From positions 5,208,001-5,272,000 of the forward strand of contig NZ_CP016428.1 in NCBI RefSeq assembly GCF_001693385.1: 64,000 nucleotides of DNA. The letters run 5' to 3'. The stretch comes from Bradyrhizobium icense. Lineage in GTDB: Bacteria > Pseudomonadota > Alphaproteobacteria > Rhizobiales > Xanthobacteraceae. A program made the translations under genes and the position numbers. Below the pieces are notes generated by a model that was not told the origin of the DNA, did no database searches, and saw only the letters and a program-made list of their open reading frames with translations. Each line of letters opens with the position of its first letter. The first letter of the stretch is position 1. Below, piece after piece: positions 26,097-35,335 of this stretch.

Positions 26097-27562
26097 GAGC
26101 GCTTCTCCTCGCGTTTGGGCGCAGAATCCTTGATCAGATAGCCGGTCACCGACCGCTTCTTGTCGAGCCATTTCTGCGCGGCCTCGCGGACCTGCTCGGC
26201 AGTGACGGCGCGGATGCGCTCCGGCCAGCTTCGGATGTCTTCGATGCTCAGCCCCGTGGTGAGCGCGCGGCCGTACCAGTCCGCCAACATCGCCTGGTTA
26301 TCCTGGGCGCAGATCGCTTCCGCAATCAGCCGGGTCTTGACGCGCTCGAGGTCCTCGGCGCGGGCGGGATTTTGCGCGAGGTCGCCGATCACCTTGTCGA
26401 TGGCGTCCTCGATCTGGATGAACTCGACGCCGGGCTTGGGCGTGGCCGAAATCATGAATTGCGAGGGATCGAGCGAGGTACCGTGGTAGCTCGCGCTCGT
26501 GCTGCTCGCGAGCTGCTTGTCGATCACCAGCGCGCGGTAGAGATAGGAGTTGACGCCGCCGCCCATCAATTGCGCAAGGACGTCGAGCGCGGGGCTCTCG
26601 CCGGCGGCTGCAGTGGTAGCCGACGGCACGAGGTAATAGCGGCGCAAGTACGGCTGCTCGACACGCGGATCGGAGAGCGTCACGGTGCGGGGCGCAGCCG
26701 GCGTCGGCTCCTGCGGGCGCACGCGTTTTGCCGGGATCGAGGGCTGCGAGGGGATGTCGCCAAAATTCTTCTCCACCATCGGGCGGATCTCATTGGCGTC
26801 AACGTCGCCGGCGATGATCAGGATCGCGTTGTTCGGCGCGTAGAAGCGCCTGTAGAACGCGAGCGCGTCCTCGCGGTCGAGCTTCTCGATCTCCTGGCGC
26901 CAGCCGAGATTGGGGCGGCCGTAGGGGTGGTTGAGGTAAAGCGCCGCCCTGATCTGCTCGGTGAGCTGCCTATCGGGATTGTTGGCGACGCGCATATTGA
27001 ATTCCTCGAGCACAACGTCGCGTTCGGACAGCACGTTCTCATCTTGGAGAACGAGACCGGTCATGCGGTCCGCCTCAAATTCCATCATCTTACCGAGCTG
27101 CTCGCGCGGCACGCGTTGGTAATAGCTGGTGTAGTCCATCCCGGTGAAGGCGTTCTGGTTGCCGCCGACGCGCAGCACGGTCTGGGAGAATTCGCCGGGC
27201 GGATGTTTCGCTGTGCCCTTGAACATCAGGTGTTCGAAGAAATGAGCAAGCCCCGATTTGCCCGGGGTGTCGTCGGCGGAGCCGACCTTATACCAGATCG
27301 TCTGGGTCACGGCGGGCGTGCGGTGATCGGAGAGCACCACCACCTGCAGGCCGTTCGCAAGCGTGAAGTTTGCAGATCGCTCCGAGGCGACTGTGATCTG
27401 GGCAAGGACGCTGCTGTTTTCAGGCACGTCCCGGAGGCTAGGATTGCTGCTATTATCCTTTTTGTATTCGACTTTGTGTTCGACCGCCAGCGCGGTGGAC
27501 GTCATCAAGGCCATTGCAACAGTGTCCGTGCCCAGCACCTTGGTTGTCACGGAACTCTTCAT
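26093..27562 (-). CDS. M16-family zinc metalloprotease, catalytic subunit
   Basis: 489 residues from the ATG at 27562, chosen because it begins a signal peptide (MKSSVTTKVLG...MTSTALAVEHK) with AAAGG upstream; longer frames upstream lack one. The inverted zinc motif HFFEH is in GLAHFFEHLMFKGT, with a downstream glutamate cluster (ERDVVLEEFNMR). A periplasmic peptidase related to PqqL/YmxG types. It heads a two-gene operon with the inactive homologue. A -24/-12-type sequence at 27650-27665 lies about 90 bases upstream, so expression in nitrogen-fixing conditions under NifA and sigma-54 is likely. Substrate unknown; processing of nodule peptides would be speculation. Confidence 0.9.
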   Translation of the reverse strand: MKSSVTTKVLGTDTVAMALMTSTALAVEHKVEYKKDNSSNPSLRDVPENSSVLAQITVASERSANFTLANGLQVVVLSDHRTPAVTQTIWYKVGSADDTPGKSGLAHFFEHLMFKGTAKHPPGEFSQTVLRVGGNQNAFTGMDYTSYYQRVPREQLGKMMEFEADRMTGLVLQDENVLSERDVVLEEFNMRVANNPDRQLTEQIRAALYLNHPYGRPNLGWRQEIEKLDREDALAFYRRFYAPNNAILIIAGDVDANEIRPMVEKNFGDIPSQPSIPAKRVRPQEPTPAAPRTVTLSDPRVEQPYLRRYYLVPSATTAAAGESPALDVLAQLMGGGVNSYLYRALVIDKQLASSTSASYHGTSLDPSQFMISATPKPGVEFIQIEDAIDKVIGDLAQNPARAEDLERVKTRLIAEAICAQDNQAMLADWYGRALTTGLSIEDIRSWPERIRAVTAEQVREAAQKWLDKKRSVTGYLIKDSAPKREEKRS

Positions 27563-27649
27563 GGCATCGCCTTTGGTTACACCGAGATTCACATTCTGCA
27601 ACGGACGATCCCGACAAAGCAGAGAGCCGCACGCCGTTGGCAAACAAGG

Positions 27650-27665
27650 AGCAAAAGTCGGGCCA
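27650..27665 (-). promoter_or_regulatory. Candidate sigma-54 promoter of the M16 protease operon
   Basis: On the minus strand TGGCCCGACTTTTGCT: GG and GC ten bases apart, with good -24 and -12 boxes. The ATG at 27562 lies about 90 bases downstream. No exact NifA site (TGT-N10-ACA) was found in the 160 bases behind it. Confidence 0.6.
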
Positions 27666-27989
27666 ATCGCCTGATGCTTCCGCGCACGGACCGCTGCGCG
27701 GGCAGCTGGACGCAAAACGAAGCGCGGCGCGTTCTTTCTCTCCGAAACCAAAGCCGCACTTGTTCAGTATCAGCCAACATGTTGCGAACACGACGTTGCA
27801 CACCAAAACGCACGACAACTCGCCGCCTCGCGCTGGCCTAACTCCTGCGACGCCACATACCGCATGGAGCCTTGATCTCGCGCCAGAGGCACTGCTCCGC
27901 CGTTTCGCGGCCGCGCCGGCGCACGCCAGGAAACGTCCAAAGCTTGTCGCGGCGCCGCCGCACCAGGAGTACCCGGCCGCGCTGCGACG

Positions 27990-28253
27990 CCTGCCACCAG
28001 CACGTCCAAGCGATCATCGTTTCGATCGATCAATATGTCGAGAAAGCGTTTGGCAACCGAGACTATTTCCTAAATAGGCCTCCCGGTTTCAGGGGCCGGA
28101 GTGACCAAATCCCGAGGACGGCGTCATCTGGGTCTATGGCGCCGGCGAACACGGCGCCATGGCCTTCACCGACTTCGGAATCGAAAACCTGATCGAGCTC
28201 GTCCGGATGCACAAAGAAAATCCGACTTGGCTCAAGCGCTGGCCGCCCGACTA
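27990..28253 (+). pseudogene. Frameshifted remnant of an unidentified conserved protein
   Basis: One frame encodes QAIIVSIDQYVEKAFGNRDYF from about 28010; after a shift near 28100 another frame continues IWVYGAGEHGAMAFTDFGIE and ends PTWLKRWPPD followed by TAA at 28251. Both pieces read like real, compositionally normal protein, and together would make a C-terminal segment of about 85 residues. I do not recognise the family. It lies just past the end of fixC on the opposite strand, where fixX would be expected on the other strand. The rest of 27666-28348 shows no gene. Confidence 0.45.
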
Positions 28254-28348
28254 ATCCAATCAGCCTGCGGCCTACGCCGGATTGCGTACCACCGAATGCT
28301 CGAAGTTCATATTTCTGGCGTCCATGTTTTCGCTTGAGCTAGTGTGAT

Positions 28349-29650
28349 TCAGCGCCAGGCGCGCGGCAAGCGGAACCCATCGCCGAAGAGTCCGGTCCAT
28401 GACCACACATCGCCAAAGGATTTTGAGTCCGACTTCTCCTCCCCCGCCTTTGGCCTGCCACCGATGCGCGCGAAATTCTGGATCGCCTTCGAGACGAGCT
28501 GCGGATGGGTGAGGAGAAAGTTGTCCGGCTGGGTGTGCATCAGCGCCGGCATATCCTTGTACTTTTTCAGATCCTCATACGACTCATTAAGCATCTTCTT
28601 GTACAGTGAAAAACTATTCGACGTGCTGCGACCGCCGCGCGATTTCGCACGGAAGATCGCTTCCGCGGCAATTCTTCCAGAGATCATCGCAACGTTCAGA
28701 CGCCCGCAATGGCTGGTATTGTCGAGTTCGGCGGCATCCCCGACCACCACCCAGCCCTTGCCGTATAGCTGGGGTATGGTGTTGTAGCCGCGTTTCGGGA
28801 TGAGGTGCGCGGAATATTCCTTAAGCTCTGAGCCGTTGATTAGCGGCTCCACCGACGGATAACGCTTGAAGCGGTCGAGTACCCCGTAAGGCGTTTCGCC
28901 CGTTCGCTGGAGATCGGAGACGAGGCAGCCGACGCCGAGTGAGATGCACTCCCTATTCGCATAGATGAAACCAATGCCGGTCATGCCACGCGAAATGGTG
29001 CCGGCGGCCTCGATCACGACCCCTTCGTCGCGCTTGAGATTGAAACGGGCTTCGATGGTCTTGCGCGGCAAAATGTGCATTTCCTTGACCTGCAGCGCAA
29101 CCTGGTCGGGCGTCGGCCGCTCGCGCCAGCCCGCACGCGTCCCGAGCAAGCCATTGACGCCCTCGGCGAGCACCACTACATCGGCGTGGATTATGCCGTC
29201 CTGGCGGTCGGTACGCACACCAATGACGCGGCCGCGGCGGTTCTGCGCCAGCTCTGTAACGGTAGTTTGGTACAAGACGGTGGCGCCGGCCTCCCTCACC
29301 TTCCAGGAGAACCATTTATCGAATAGGGCGCGGATAACGATATACCGGTTCGGTCGCTCGTCATTGCAGTCGTTGAAACGGTAGCGCAGCCCGATATGGG
29401 AGCGGCTATCCATTAACCAAAAGCGCTGCTCGACAAGGCGGCGCTCGAGCGGCGCGTCCTCGCGGAAATCGGGGATCAGCTGTTCCACGATGTGCGCATC
29501 GAGGATGGCAGTCTGCACGTTCTTTGATCCGGAATATTCGCCGCGCTCGAGCTGTAGCACCTTCATGCCACGCTTGGCCATGGTCAGCGCCGCCGCGTTG
29601 CCGGCCATTCCGGCGCCAACCACGATGGCATCGAACCTCTCTTCGATCAT
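28349..29650 (-). CDS. fixC: FixC electron-transfer flavoprotein-quinone oxidoreductase-like protein
   Basis: 433 residues, full length. FixC takes electrons from the FixAB flavoprotein and, with FixX, passes them to quinone and to ferredoxin/flavodoxin for nitrogenase. The N-terminal FAD-binding motif [19 protein letters not shown] and the distal [20 protein letters not shown] are typical. An AAAGGAG ribosome site precedes the ATG. It is third in the fixA-fixB'-fixC order, 17 bases after the shortened fixB. FixX, normally the next gene, is not seen in the following 300 bases, so this cluster on its own could not form a complete FixABCX complex. Confidence 0.94.
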   Translation of the reverse strand: MIEERFDAIVVGAGMAGNAAALTMAKRGMKVLQLERGEYSGSKNVQTAILDAHIVEQLIPDFREDAPLERRLVEQRFWLMDSRSHIGLRYRFNDCNDERPNRYIVIRALFDKWFSWKVREAGATVLYQTTVTELAQNRRGRVIGVRTDRQDGIIHADVVVLAEGVNGLLGTRAGWRERPTPDQVALQVKEMHILPRKTIEARFNLKRDEGVVIEAAGTISRGMTGIGFIYANRECISLGVGCLVSDLQRTGETPYGVLDRFKRYPSVEPLINGSELKEYSAHLIPKRGYNTIPQLYGKGWVVVGDAAELDNTSHCGRLNVAMISGRIAAEAIFRAKSRGGRSTSNSFSLYKKMLNESYEDLKKYKDMPALMHTQPDNFLLTHPQLVSKAIQNFARIGGRPKAGEEKSDSKSFGDVWSWTGLFGDGFRLPRAWR

Positions 29651-29667
29651 GGGGGCCTCTCCTTTGT

Positions 29668-30135
29668 TCAGTGGCGCATGTTCTCAGACCGTACGCTCGC
29701 TTGCGACGCGGTCGCGTGAATGCGGCGAGCCTCGGAGGCGGCGAGATCACGGCCTAGGATCGTGGCTCCCAACAGCAGGATCTCCGGCTTGTGGGTGTTG
29801 ACAGGATCAGTCAACGCCATGCTGTAGGACTGGTTGCGGTAATCTGCGAGCATGTTGTCGGCGACGAGATGGACAAGGTCGTCGGCGTAGGAGAAGAATT
29901 CGACCGGGGCGCTGCGTGTCGCCTCGCCCTCCGGACCGATCACGACCGGCGCGAGATCAGCCTTCCGCTTCTCGGCGAGCTTGCGGCCCGCGCCCATCAG
30001 CTTCCAGGAGATCGGATGCACCTGCCCGCGCTCCTGTTCGATGAAGACCCAGGCATGCTTGTCAGCGTTGAAATGCCCAGGCAGCGCCTTCTTGGCGGCG
30101 GGCCGTTCCGCGGGAGCTCTTATCACATCGCTCAT
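29668..30135 (-). pseudogene. fixB: Truncated fixB (electron transfer flavoprotein alpha)
   Basis: 155 codons from the ATG at 30135 (GGAGGG eight bases upstream) against about 350-370 in complete FixB. Residues 1 to about 130 follow the FixB N-terminal domain (HAWVFIEQERGQVHPISWKL, then EILLLGATILGRDLAA). After DLAA the sequence leaves the family and ends within 25 residues ([20 protein letters not shown]), so the C-terminal FAD-binding domain is gone. The junction is where normal FixB continues into its second domain, so an internal deletion is likely. The gene keeps its place and spacing between fixA and fixC. FixA could not form a working flavoprotein with this product. Confidence 0.88.
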
Positions 30136-30152
30136 CGCCAAGACCCTCCAGA

Positions 30153-30995
30153 TCAGGAATCGCTTGCTAGCGCCGCAAGGTCGGTTTCAAGCTTTGGCTG
30201 GTGCTTGAAGATGGCGTCGATCAATGCTTGCGCCGGCTGCTCGGCGGCCTCAACCAGCACCGCCTTCTCAGCGCGCGCGGACGGCGCGAAGACACGCTTG
30301 ACGACGGTCGGCGAGCCCCTGAGACCGCATTTGGAGATGTCCTCGACGCCGGCCTCCTGCGCGCTCCATTTCACGATCGGCGCCCGGGCGGCACGCAATG
30401 CATCCGCCATGGCGCCGCGGCGAATCTGGTTGGTTGCCTCCAGCATGGTGATGAGACACGGCAGCCTGGTGCGGAGCACCTGGACGCCGCCTTCGGAGCG
30501 CCGTTCCGTTTCAATTGTGCGAGCGGTGAGATTCAGGGCCCTGATCTTTGCGACGTAGGTAAGCTGCAGCACGCCAAGCCGCTTCGCGACGCCGGGCCCA
30601 ACCTGCGCGGTGTCGCCGTCGATGGTCTGCTTACCGGTGAAGATGAGGTCCGGCGGGCCATACTCCTTGCCGATTTTGCGGATGGCGGTCGCCAACGCGT
30701 AAGTCGTTGCCAGCGTATCGGCGCCCGCAAAGCAGCGGTCGGTGAGCAGTACGGCGCGATCGGCGCCAAAGGTCAGCGCTTTGCGTAATGAGTCCTCGGC
30801 TGATGGCGGCCCCATTGTAAGGACGGTGATCTCGCCGCCGAACTTATCGCGCAGCTCCAACGCGGCCTCGAGTGCGAAGAGATCGTATGGGTTAATGATG
30901 GTCGGCACGCCCTGACGCATGATCGTGTTGGTCACGGGGTGCACGCGGATCTGCGCGGAGTCGGGAACCTGCTTGATGCAGATGACGTTGTGCAT
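30153..30995 (-). CDS. fixA: FixA electron transfer flavoprotein beta-type subunit
   Basis: 280 residues from the ATG at 30995 (GGAGAAGC upstream). Starts MHNVICIKQVPDSAQIRV and contains NPYDLFALEAALELRD, KALTFGADRAVLLTDR, IFTGKQTIDGDTAQVGP and LPCLITMLEATNQIRRG, standard ETF-beta/FixA segments, with no sign of damage. FixA pairs with FixB to bifurcate electrons to nitrogenase reductant. It has its own strong -24/-12 promoter about 40-55 bases upstream and lies after nifA as in B. japonicum, where fixA follows fixR-nifA. Here fixB' and fixC follow it directly, unlike the separate fixBCX of that strain (from general knowledge). Confidence 0.95.
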   Translation of the reverse strand: MHNVICIKQVPDSAQIRVHPVTNTIMRQGVPTIINPYDLFALEAALELRDKFGGEITVLTMGPPSAEDSLRKALTFGADRAVLLTDRCFAGADTLATTYALATAIRKIGKEYGPPDLIFTGKQTIDGDTAQVGPGVAKRLGVLQLTYVAKIRALNLTARTIETERRSEGGVQVLRTRLPCLITMLEATNQIRRGAMADALRAARAPIVKWSAQEAGVEDISKCGLRGSPTVVKRVFAPSARAEKAVLVEAAEQPAQALIDAIFKHQPKLETDLAALASDS

Positions 30996-31033
30996 GTGCT
31001 TCTCCAGACGTTGCAACGGCTGGCGAAGAGAAC

Positions 31034-31049
31034 AGCAAGTGTCGTACCA
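31034..31049 (-). promoter_or_regulatory. Sigma-54 promoter of fixA
   Basis: On the minus strand TGGTACGACACTTGCT: GG/GC ten bases apart and near-consensus boxes. The fixA ATG at 30995 is about 39 bases downstream. No exact TGT-N10-ACA site was seen within 200 bases behind it. Confidence 0.7.
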
Positions 31050-31082
31050 TTGCGCGAACCTCAAAATCAGGCAGCAATACAA

Positions 31083-31766
31083 TGGCTTTTGGGAAGCGTT
31101 ATGTCACTGTAGCCTGACGTTCGCCGACGGAATTGCGACATTGGTCGTGACTACGACAGCCCGGCTCGCGCGGCGTAGTTTGTCGTTGATCTGGATCAAG
31201 GAGAGCGGACCAAAAACGAGAGGCGCTTTGCTCGAGTCGATCCATACGCGATCCCGGGTCTCCGCCGCGGCCGCTGCGCTCACGAGAGAGCGTAAGCCCT
31301 GAGCCGACTTGCACTGGACGATGCTTCGCATCGCCAGGACCAAGGGCAGCGCCGCAATCAGCTTGCGGCGCCTGCGACCGCGAGGCACACCGCGGTCCCT
31401 TCGCGCGCAGGCCCGCATCGCGCAGCGGTCGCTGCATATGACGCCAGGCGAACTGAACGAGGTCGAACAGCACCCGATGGTCTCGCTGACTGTATCCGGC
31501 GTGAGCTGATGGTCGATGGCGACATCGGCAACGGATTCGCGATGATAGCGCCGCGTTCGCACGAGCGTAGCGGGGCATGTGCCCGCCCGTGGTCGGGCGG
31601 GCTGATCTCGATGATGACAGAATCGGCGCCGACGCGGGGGGGCGCATCCGATCGTGATCGGGTCCAAGTCCGCGCCAAACCACCAAGCCTCTATTTCTGT
31701 TTCTCCAGCTATTCGCCCCAACGGCGATGATCAGGGCCCCGACACACCGCAAGTCCGACACTCCTT
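31083..31766. other. Intergenic region between nifA and fixA
   Basis: About 680 bases after the nifA stop. Open frames exist on the minus strand but have no recognisable domain and mixed low-complexity composition; I consider them non-coding or decayed insertion material. The only supported element is the fixA promoter at its edge. Confidence 0.4.
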
Positions 31767-33521
31767 TTAGAAGCGCTTGATCTCGACGCCATATTTCCTC
31801 AGGGCGTAGCCAATTTGGCGCGGCGTAAGTCCAAGCAGGCGCGCCGCCTTCGCCTGCACCCAGCCGGATCTTTCCATGGCCGCGATGACACGCTCGCGAT
31901 CTGTCATCTTCGCACCACCTACGAGGGCTGCGCCGACTGGCGCTAGCGGAGCCAGCTCGCTGCCGACAGGCGGGACCGATGTAGCAGCCTCGGCCGGCGA
32001 CGTGGCCGGCTTGGCGGGCACTGGTACGATCCGCCCCGGCTGCAGCGCCATCTCGTCCGATCCGCTCTTCCACAGCATCGCGGAAAGGCACTGGCCGTGG
32101 CAGCAGGCAAAGTCGTCTCTCACGATCGATGGTCCTGGTGCCAGAGTCGCGGTCCGCTGCACGCAATTCTCAAGCTCGCGGACATTCCCGGGAAAACCGC
32201 AGTTCATCAGTACTTCAATCGCACTCGCATCGAAGGTAAGCGTGCGGCCGTTCTCGCTGTTGAAATTCCTGAGAAACTCGGTGGCGAGGAGCGGAATATC
32301 ACCGCGCCTTTCGCGCAACGGCGGCAGCAGCAAGGGAACCACGCTGATGCGATAATAGAGGTCGGCGCGGAACTCGTTCCTTGCCACCGCCTCTTCCAGG
32401 TTCTTATTCGTGGCGGCAATCACGCGAACATCGACCTTAATGGTCTGGTTGCCGCCGACGCGCTCGAATTCCTGCTCCTGCAGTACGCGCAGTAGCTTTG
32501 CCTGGAACGAGGCCGAGATCTCGCCGATCTCATCCAGAAATAGCGTCCCCTTGTCGGCGAGCTCGAAGCGGCCCTTGCGTGCAGTGAACGCGCTGGTAAA
32601 GGCACCCTTCTCATGACCGAACAATTCGGATTCCAGTACCGTTTCAGGCAGCGCCGCGCAATTGAGTTTTATGAAGGGCCGCTTGGCGCGCGCTGACCGC
32701 TCGTGAATGGCCTTGGCGACCAGCTCCTTTCCGGTACCGGACTCGCCGCGCAACAGCACCGTGCTGTTTGATTTGGCTACGACCGCGATCTTCTCGAGCA
32801 ACCTGCGCAGCGCCGGGCTGTCGCCAATGATCCCCTCGACATGAACCTTCTTGCGCTCCCGCGCAGGCTGTTTGAGCTCGGACAATTCCTTTTGCAGCCG
32901 GTCCTTCTCCGCCATCAGTCGCTCGCGGTCACACGCGAACAGGCGATGCAGCTTCACTGTCTGCCCTGCTAGGTTGGCGATCATTGTGAGCAGCCGTACG
33001 TCGTAATCGAGCCGGGCGCTCGACGCGTTGTCCAGGATGCGATCGATCGTCAGCGTGCCCACGACATTCGCATCGATGCGAATGGGAACGCCGATGAACG
33101 ACACTCCCATGTCGTCGGAGGCGCCGAGCACCTCCTTGTCCGCAGCACTAAAGGCCGGATGCACTGCTACGTTTTCGGCGACGAGCGGCCTGTCCGACGC
33201 CACGATCTCGTCGATTACTTTCTGCGGCAGGCGCATCCGGAAGCGCTCGTCGCTGCCTTCGCTCCAGCCGGCGCCCACGGTAATGTCCGGCACGCCATCA
33301 TCGTGGAACAGAGAGACGATGCCGTGCCGCATCTGCACAAACGATTGCAGAAGATCGACGACATTGGCCAGCGTGACTTCCAGCCGGCAGGGGGCGGTGA
33401 GTACTTTCGATATTTCGAAGATCCCGATGATCGCGCTCTCGTACAACGGCACATCAGTGACCGCATCGTCCGTCTCGGAATTTGAGTTAGGCCTTTCGCG
33501 TACGGACGGGATATGCAGCAT
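31767..33521 (-). CDS. nifA: NifA, sigma-54-dependent activator of nitrogen fixation genes
   Basis: 584 residues from the ATG at 33521 ([12 protein letters not shown], as in Bradyrhizobium NifA; GGAG nine bases upstream). An N-terminal GAF domain (about 25-165) precedes the AAA+ domain (about 195-430: GESGTGKE Walker A, FLDEIGE Walker B) and a C-terminal HTH ([21 protein letters not shown]). The oxygen-responsive cysteine cluster is present at the end of the AAA+ domain and in the linker (NCVQRT, then [10 protein letters not shown] with CX4C), with one extra cysteine. The sigma-54 contact loop reads GAFTSA rather than the usual GAFTGA. Second gene of fixR-nifA; the leader contains two copies of a 24-base direct repeat. 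Confidence 0.96.
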   Translation of the reverse strand: MLHIPSVRERPNSNSETDDAVTDVPLYESAIIGIFEISKVLTAPCRLEVTLANVVDLLQSFVQMRHGIVSLFHDDGVPDITVGAGWSEGSDERFRMRLPQKVIDEIVASDRPLVAENVAVHPAFSAADKEVLGASDDMGVSFIGVPIRIDANVVGTLTIDRILDNASSARLDYDVRLLTMIANLAGQTVKLHRLFACDRERLMAEKDRLQKELSELKQPARERKKVHVEGIIGDSPALRRLLEKIAVVAKSNSTVLLRGESGTGKELVAKAIHERSARAKRPFIKLNCAALPETVLESELFGHEKGAFTSAFTARKGRFELADKGTLFLDEIGEISASFQAKLLRVLQEQEFERVGGNQTIKVDVRVIAATNKNLEEAVARNEFRADLYYRISVVPLLLPPLRERRGDIPLLATEFLRNFNSENGRTLTFDASAIEVLMNCGFPGNVRELENCVQRTATLAPGPSIVRDDFACCHGQCLSAMLWKSGSDEMALQPGRIVPVPAKPATSPAEAATSVPPVGSELAPLAPVGAALVGGAKMTDRERVIAAMERSGWVQAKAARLLGLTPRQIGYALRKYGVEIKRF

Positions 33522-33648
33522 GACGACGTCTCCGTTGTTATGATCATCCTCCCTGTTCTCCTGTTCGGATTTGCGAATATTGTGTTGCATGTCATCCTCG
33601 ATCTCGCCCCCCCATTTTTGGATGACGCAAGAGATACCTTCTTATTAT

Positions 33649-33706
33649 GGCACGATGGTAAAACTTACAGCGCGTTCATCGCGGCACGACGGTAAACTTA
33701 CAGTGC
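33649..33706 (-). repeat. Direct repeat in the fixR-nifA intergenic leader
   Basis: Two copies, 33649-33673 and 33683-33706, share the core GGCACGA.GGTAAA..CTTACAG (plus strand) with only three differences over about 24 bases and a 34-base period. They lie 128-185 bases upstream of the nifA ATG and downstream of fixR (stop at 33823). The remaining intergenic bases show no gene. Possible roles are a protein-binding site or an RNA element controlling nifA; chance duplication is also possible. Confidence 0.6.
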
Positions 33707-33822
33707 TTTGATTTGCTTGTTCTCTGCTTTTTCCGCACTCGTCGCGCTGGATTCCGTGGGAACACGAATTCCATTGATGCAGATCAAATCAGCTGCGATT
33801 TGCTTGTTGCCGGTACAGGCGA

Positions 33823-34659
33823 TCACAGGTGTTGGCCACCATTGATCGGCACCTCGGTGCCCGTGACATAACTTGCCGCATCCGAGCATAGGAAGAAGAT
33901 GACCTTCGCGACTTCTTCGGGTGTGCCCACTCGGCGCAACGGAATATTTGGTACAAGGCGCGCTTCCGTGTTCGGCGACAAAATGTCTGTCTTGATCTCG
34001 CCGGGCGCGATCGCATTCACGCGAATGCCATGCGGTGCATAGTCGTGCGCCATCTCGCGCGTGAGACACGCGAGCGCAGCTTTCGATGTCGCATAGGCGG
34101 AGCCGGCAAACGGGTGCACCCGGGAGCCTGCGATTGAGGTCACGTTGACAATTGATCCGGATGCTGCTTTCAGCTCGTCAAACAGGCCTTGCGCGAGCAG
34201 GATCGGCGCCACCAGATTGAGGTGGAACACCCTCATCCAGGTTTCGACTGACGTCGTCAACGCCGTCAGTCGTGCGCCATTCGGCGTCTTCGGTGAAATG
34301 CCGGCATTGTTGATCAATGCGTGCAATGGCGCGCCCGCGAGTCGCTCCTTGACCTCGGCGATGGCGCGCGGCAGCATCCGATGGTTGCTGAGATCGACCT
34401 GGACATGGTTGTCGGCCCCTGATTCCCACGGGCAGCGCCCACCATCGAACGGTTGGCGCGCGCAAGAAATGATGCGCCAGCCCGCTTCCGAAAACAGCTT
34501 TCCGGTGGCGTGACCAATGCCGCGCGACGCGCCGGTTAGCACCAACGTCTTCTGTTCTCCCTGCTGGATGCGGACTCTATCGGTGTGAAACGGACAGCCC
34601 ACGTCGGTCGCCGACGGTGGACCGGCGACCGCTTCATCGTTTCTCAGATCGAGACTCAA
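33823..34659 (-). CDS. fixR: FixR, short-chain dehydrogenase-like protein
   Basis: 278 residues from a TTG at 34659, preceded closely by GGGAGGAG. The TTG is chosen because the translated start (MSLDLRND...) lines up with what I recall of the B. japonicum FixR N-terminus and the length then equals its 278 residues. SDR motifs: TGASRGIGHATGKLF, NNAGISPKTP, and the catalytic Ser plus YATSKAAL. It is the first gene of the fixR-nifA operon. Its biochemical role is unknown and in B. japonicum it is dispensable for fixation (general knowledge). The start lies about 40 bases downstream of a -24/-12 promoter with a NifA site. Confidence 0.92.
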   Translation of the reverse strand: MSLDLRNDEAVAGPPSATDVGCPFHTDRVRIQQGEQKTLVLTGASRGIGHATGKLFSEAGWRIISCARQPFDGGRCPWESGADNHVQVDLSNHRMLPRAIAEVKERLAGAPLHALINNAGISPKTPNGARLTALTTSVETWMRVFHLNLVAPILLAQGLFDELKAASGSIVNVTSIAGSRVHPFAGSAYATSKAALACLTREMAHDYAPHGIRVNAIAPGEIKTDILSPNTEARLVPNIPLRRVGTPEEVAKVIFFLCSDAASYVTGTEVPINGGQHL

Positions 34660-34699
34660 ACACTCCTCCCAATTCTCTTGCTCTCGCCCGTGAATGCGG

Positions 34700-34715
34700 T
34701 GCAGGATTTGGGCCA
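34700..34715 (-). promoter_or_regulatory. Sigma-54 promoter of the fixR-nifA operon
   Basis: On the minus strand TGGCCCAAATCCTGCA has GG and GC ten bases apart. It lies 41-56 bases upstream of the fixR TTG and about 50-60 bases downstream of a NifA site, the arrangement known for fixRnifA in B. japonicum. Confidence 0.7.
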
Positions 34716-34754
34716 GTGCGATGCAGAGGAACGCTCGCATGTTTTGCGGCCCAA

Positions 34755-34770
34755 TGTCGCGTTCGCAACA
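34755..34770. promoter_or_regulatory. NifA upstream activator site for fixR-nifA
   Basis: TGTCGCGTTCGCAACA fits TGT-N10-ACA. Its centre is about 70 bases upstream of the expected transcription start, giving NifA autoactivation. Confidence 0.7.
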
Positions 34771-35335
34771 GCTTGGCTGGTTCCCCACATCATGCGCGTT
34801 TGCTTTCGGACAGTAGCAAACGCTGGCGCACAAGCCCATTTTCGAGTCTCGCATAACCTGCGCGGCACTAGCCATTTGGCTCCGCTCTTGCTCCATGGCC
34901 CTAATGCGCGCTGGTTTTTCGCAAATATTGTCAATGCAGTCGGGCCAGGTCCGCCAGCTAAATTGCTGCGCGTAGCAGAACCGCCGCCGAATTCGTTTTC
35001 GCTCTCACATCGTTTGATGCGCGGGAATGAGGTATTGCTGTTGAGCAACCTGCCCCTCCTGAAACCATGGCTACCGGCCACGTCATTCCAATTCATTATT
35101 TCGTGATCGAACTGGGTCTCACGATACGCGGCAGCAAACTCTCGCCTGCAGGCCTTTCCCGGGGCCTATCGCCATCGCAGTATTCTTGAGCGTGGCGATG
35201 GCTCACTGTCGGTTAGCTCGGCTTGCTGCTGCGGCGGCGGAGCTGCCAGGCAGGTATAGTCTCTCATCTCGATCCCGCAATCGACCGCGGCGATGGCCCA
35301 AACAGCGATTGACAGCCCTCGCATGAACGGCCGCT
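34771..35335. other. Intergenic, no gene recognised
   Basis: Between the fixR upstream region and the nopM stop there are only short overlapping frames without motifs. No promoter toward nopM is expected here because nopM ends, rather than starts, at this side. Confidence 0.4.

Noticed and set aside
26372..27841. 489-codon open frame opposite the catalytic M16 protease gene
   Set aside because: Antisense to a gene with an intact zinc motif and signal peptide; arginine-rich shadow composition and no ribosome site.
31099..32166. Long minus-strand frame overlapping the nifA 3' end and the nifA-fixA gap
   Set aside because: It overlaps the nifA HTH region in another frame and has no recognisable domain.
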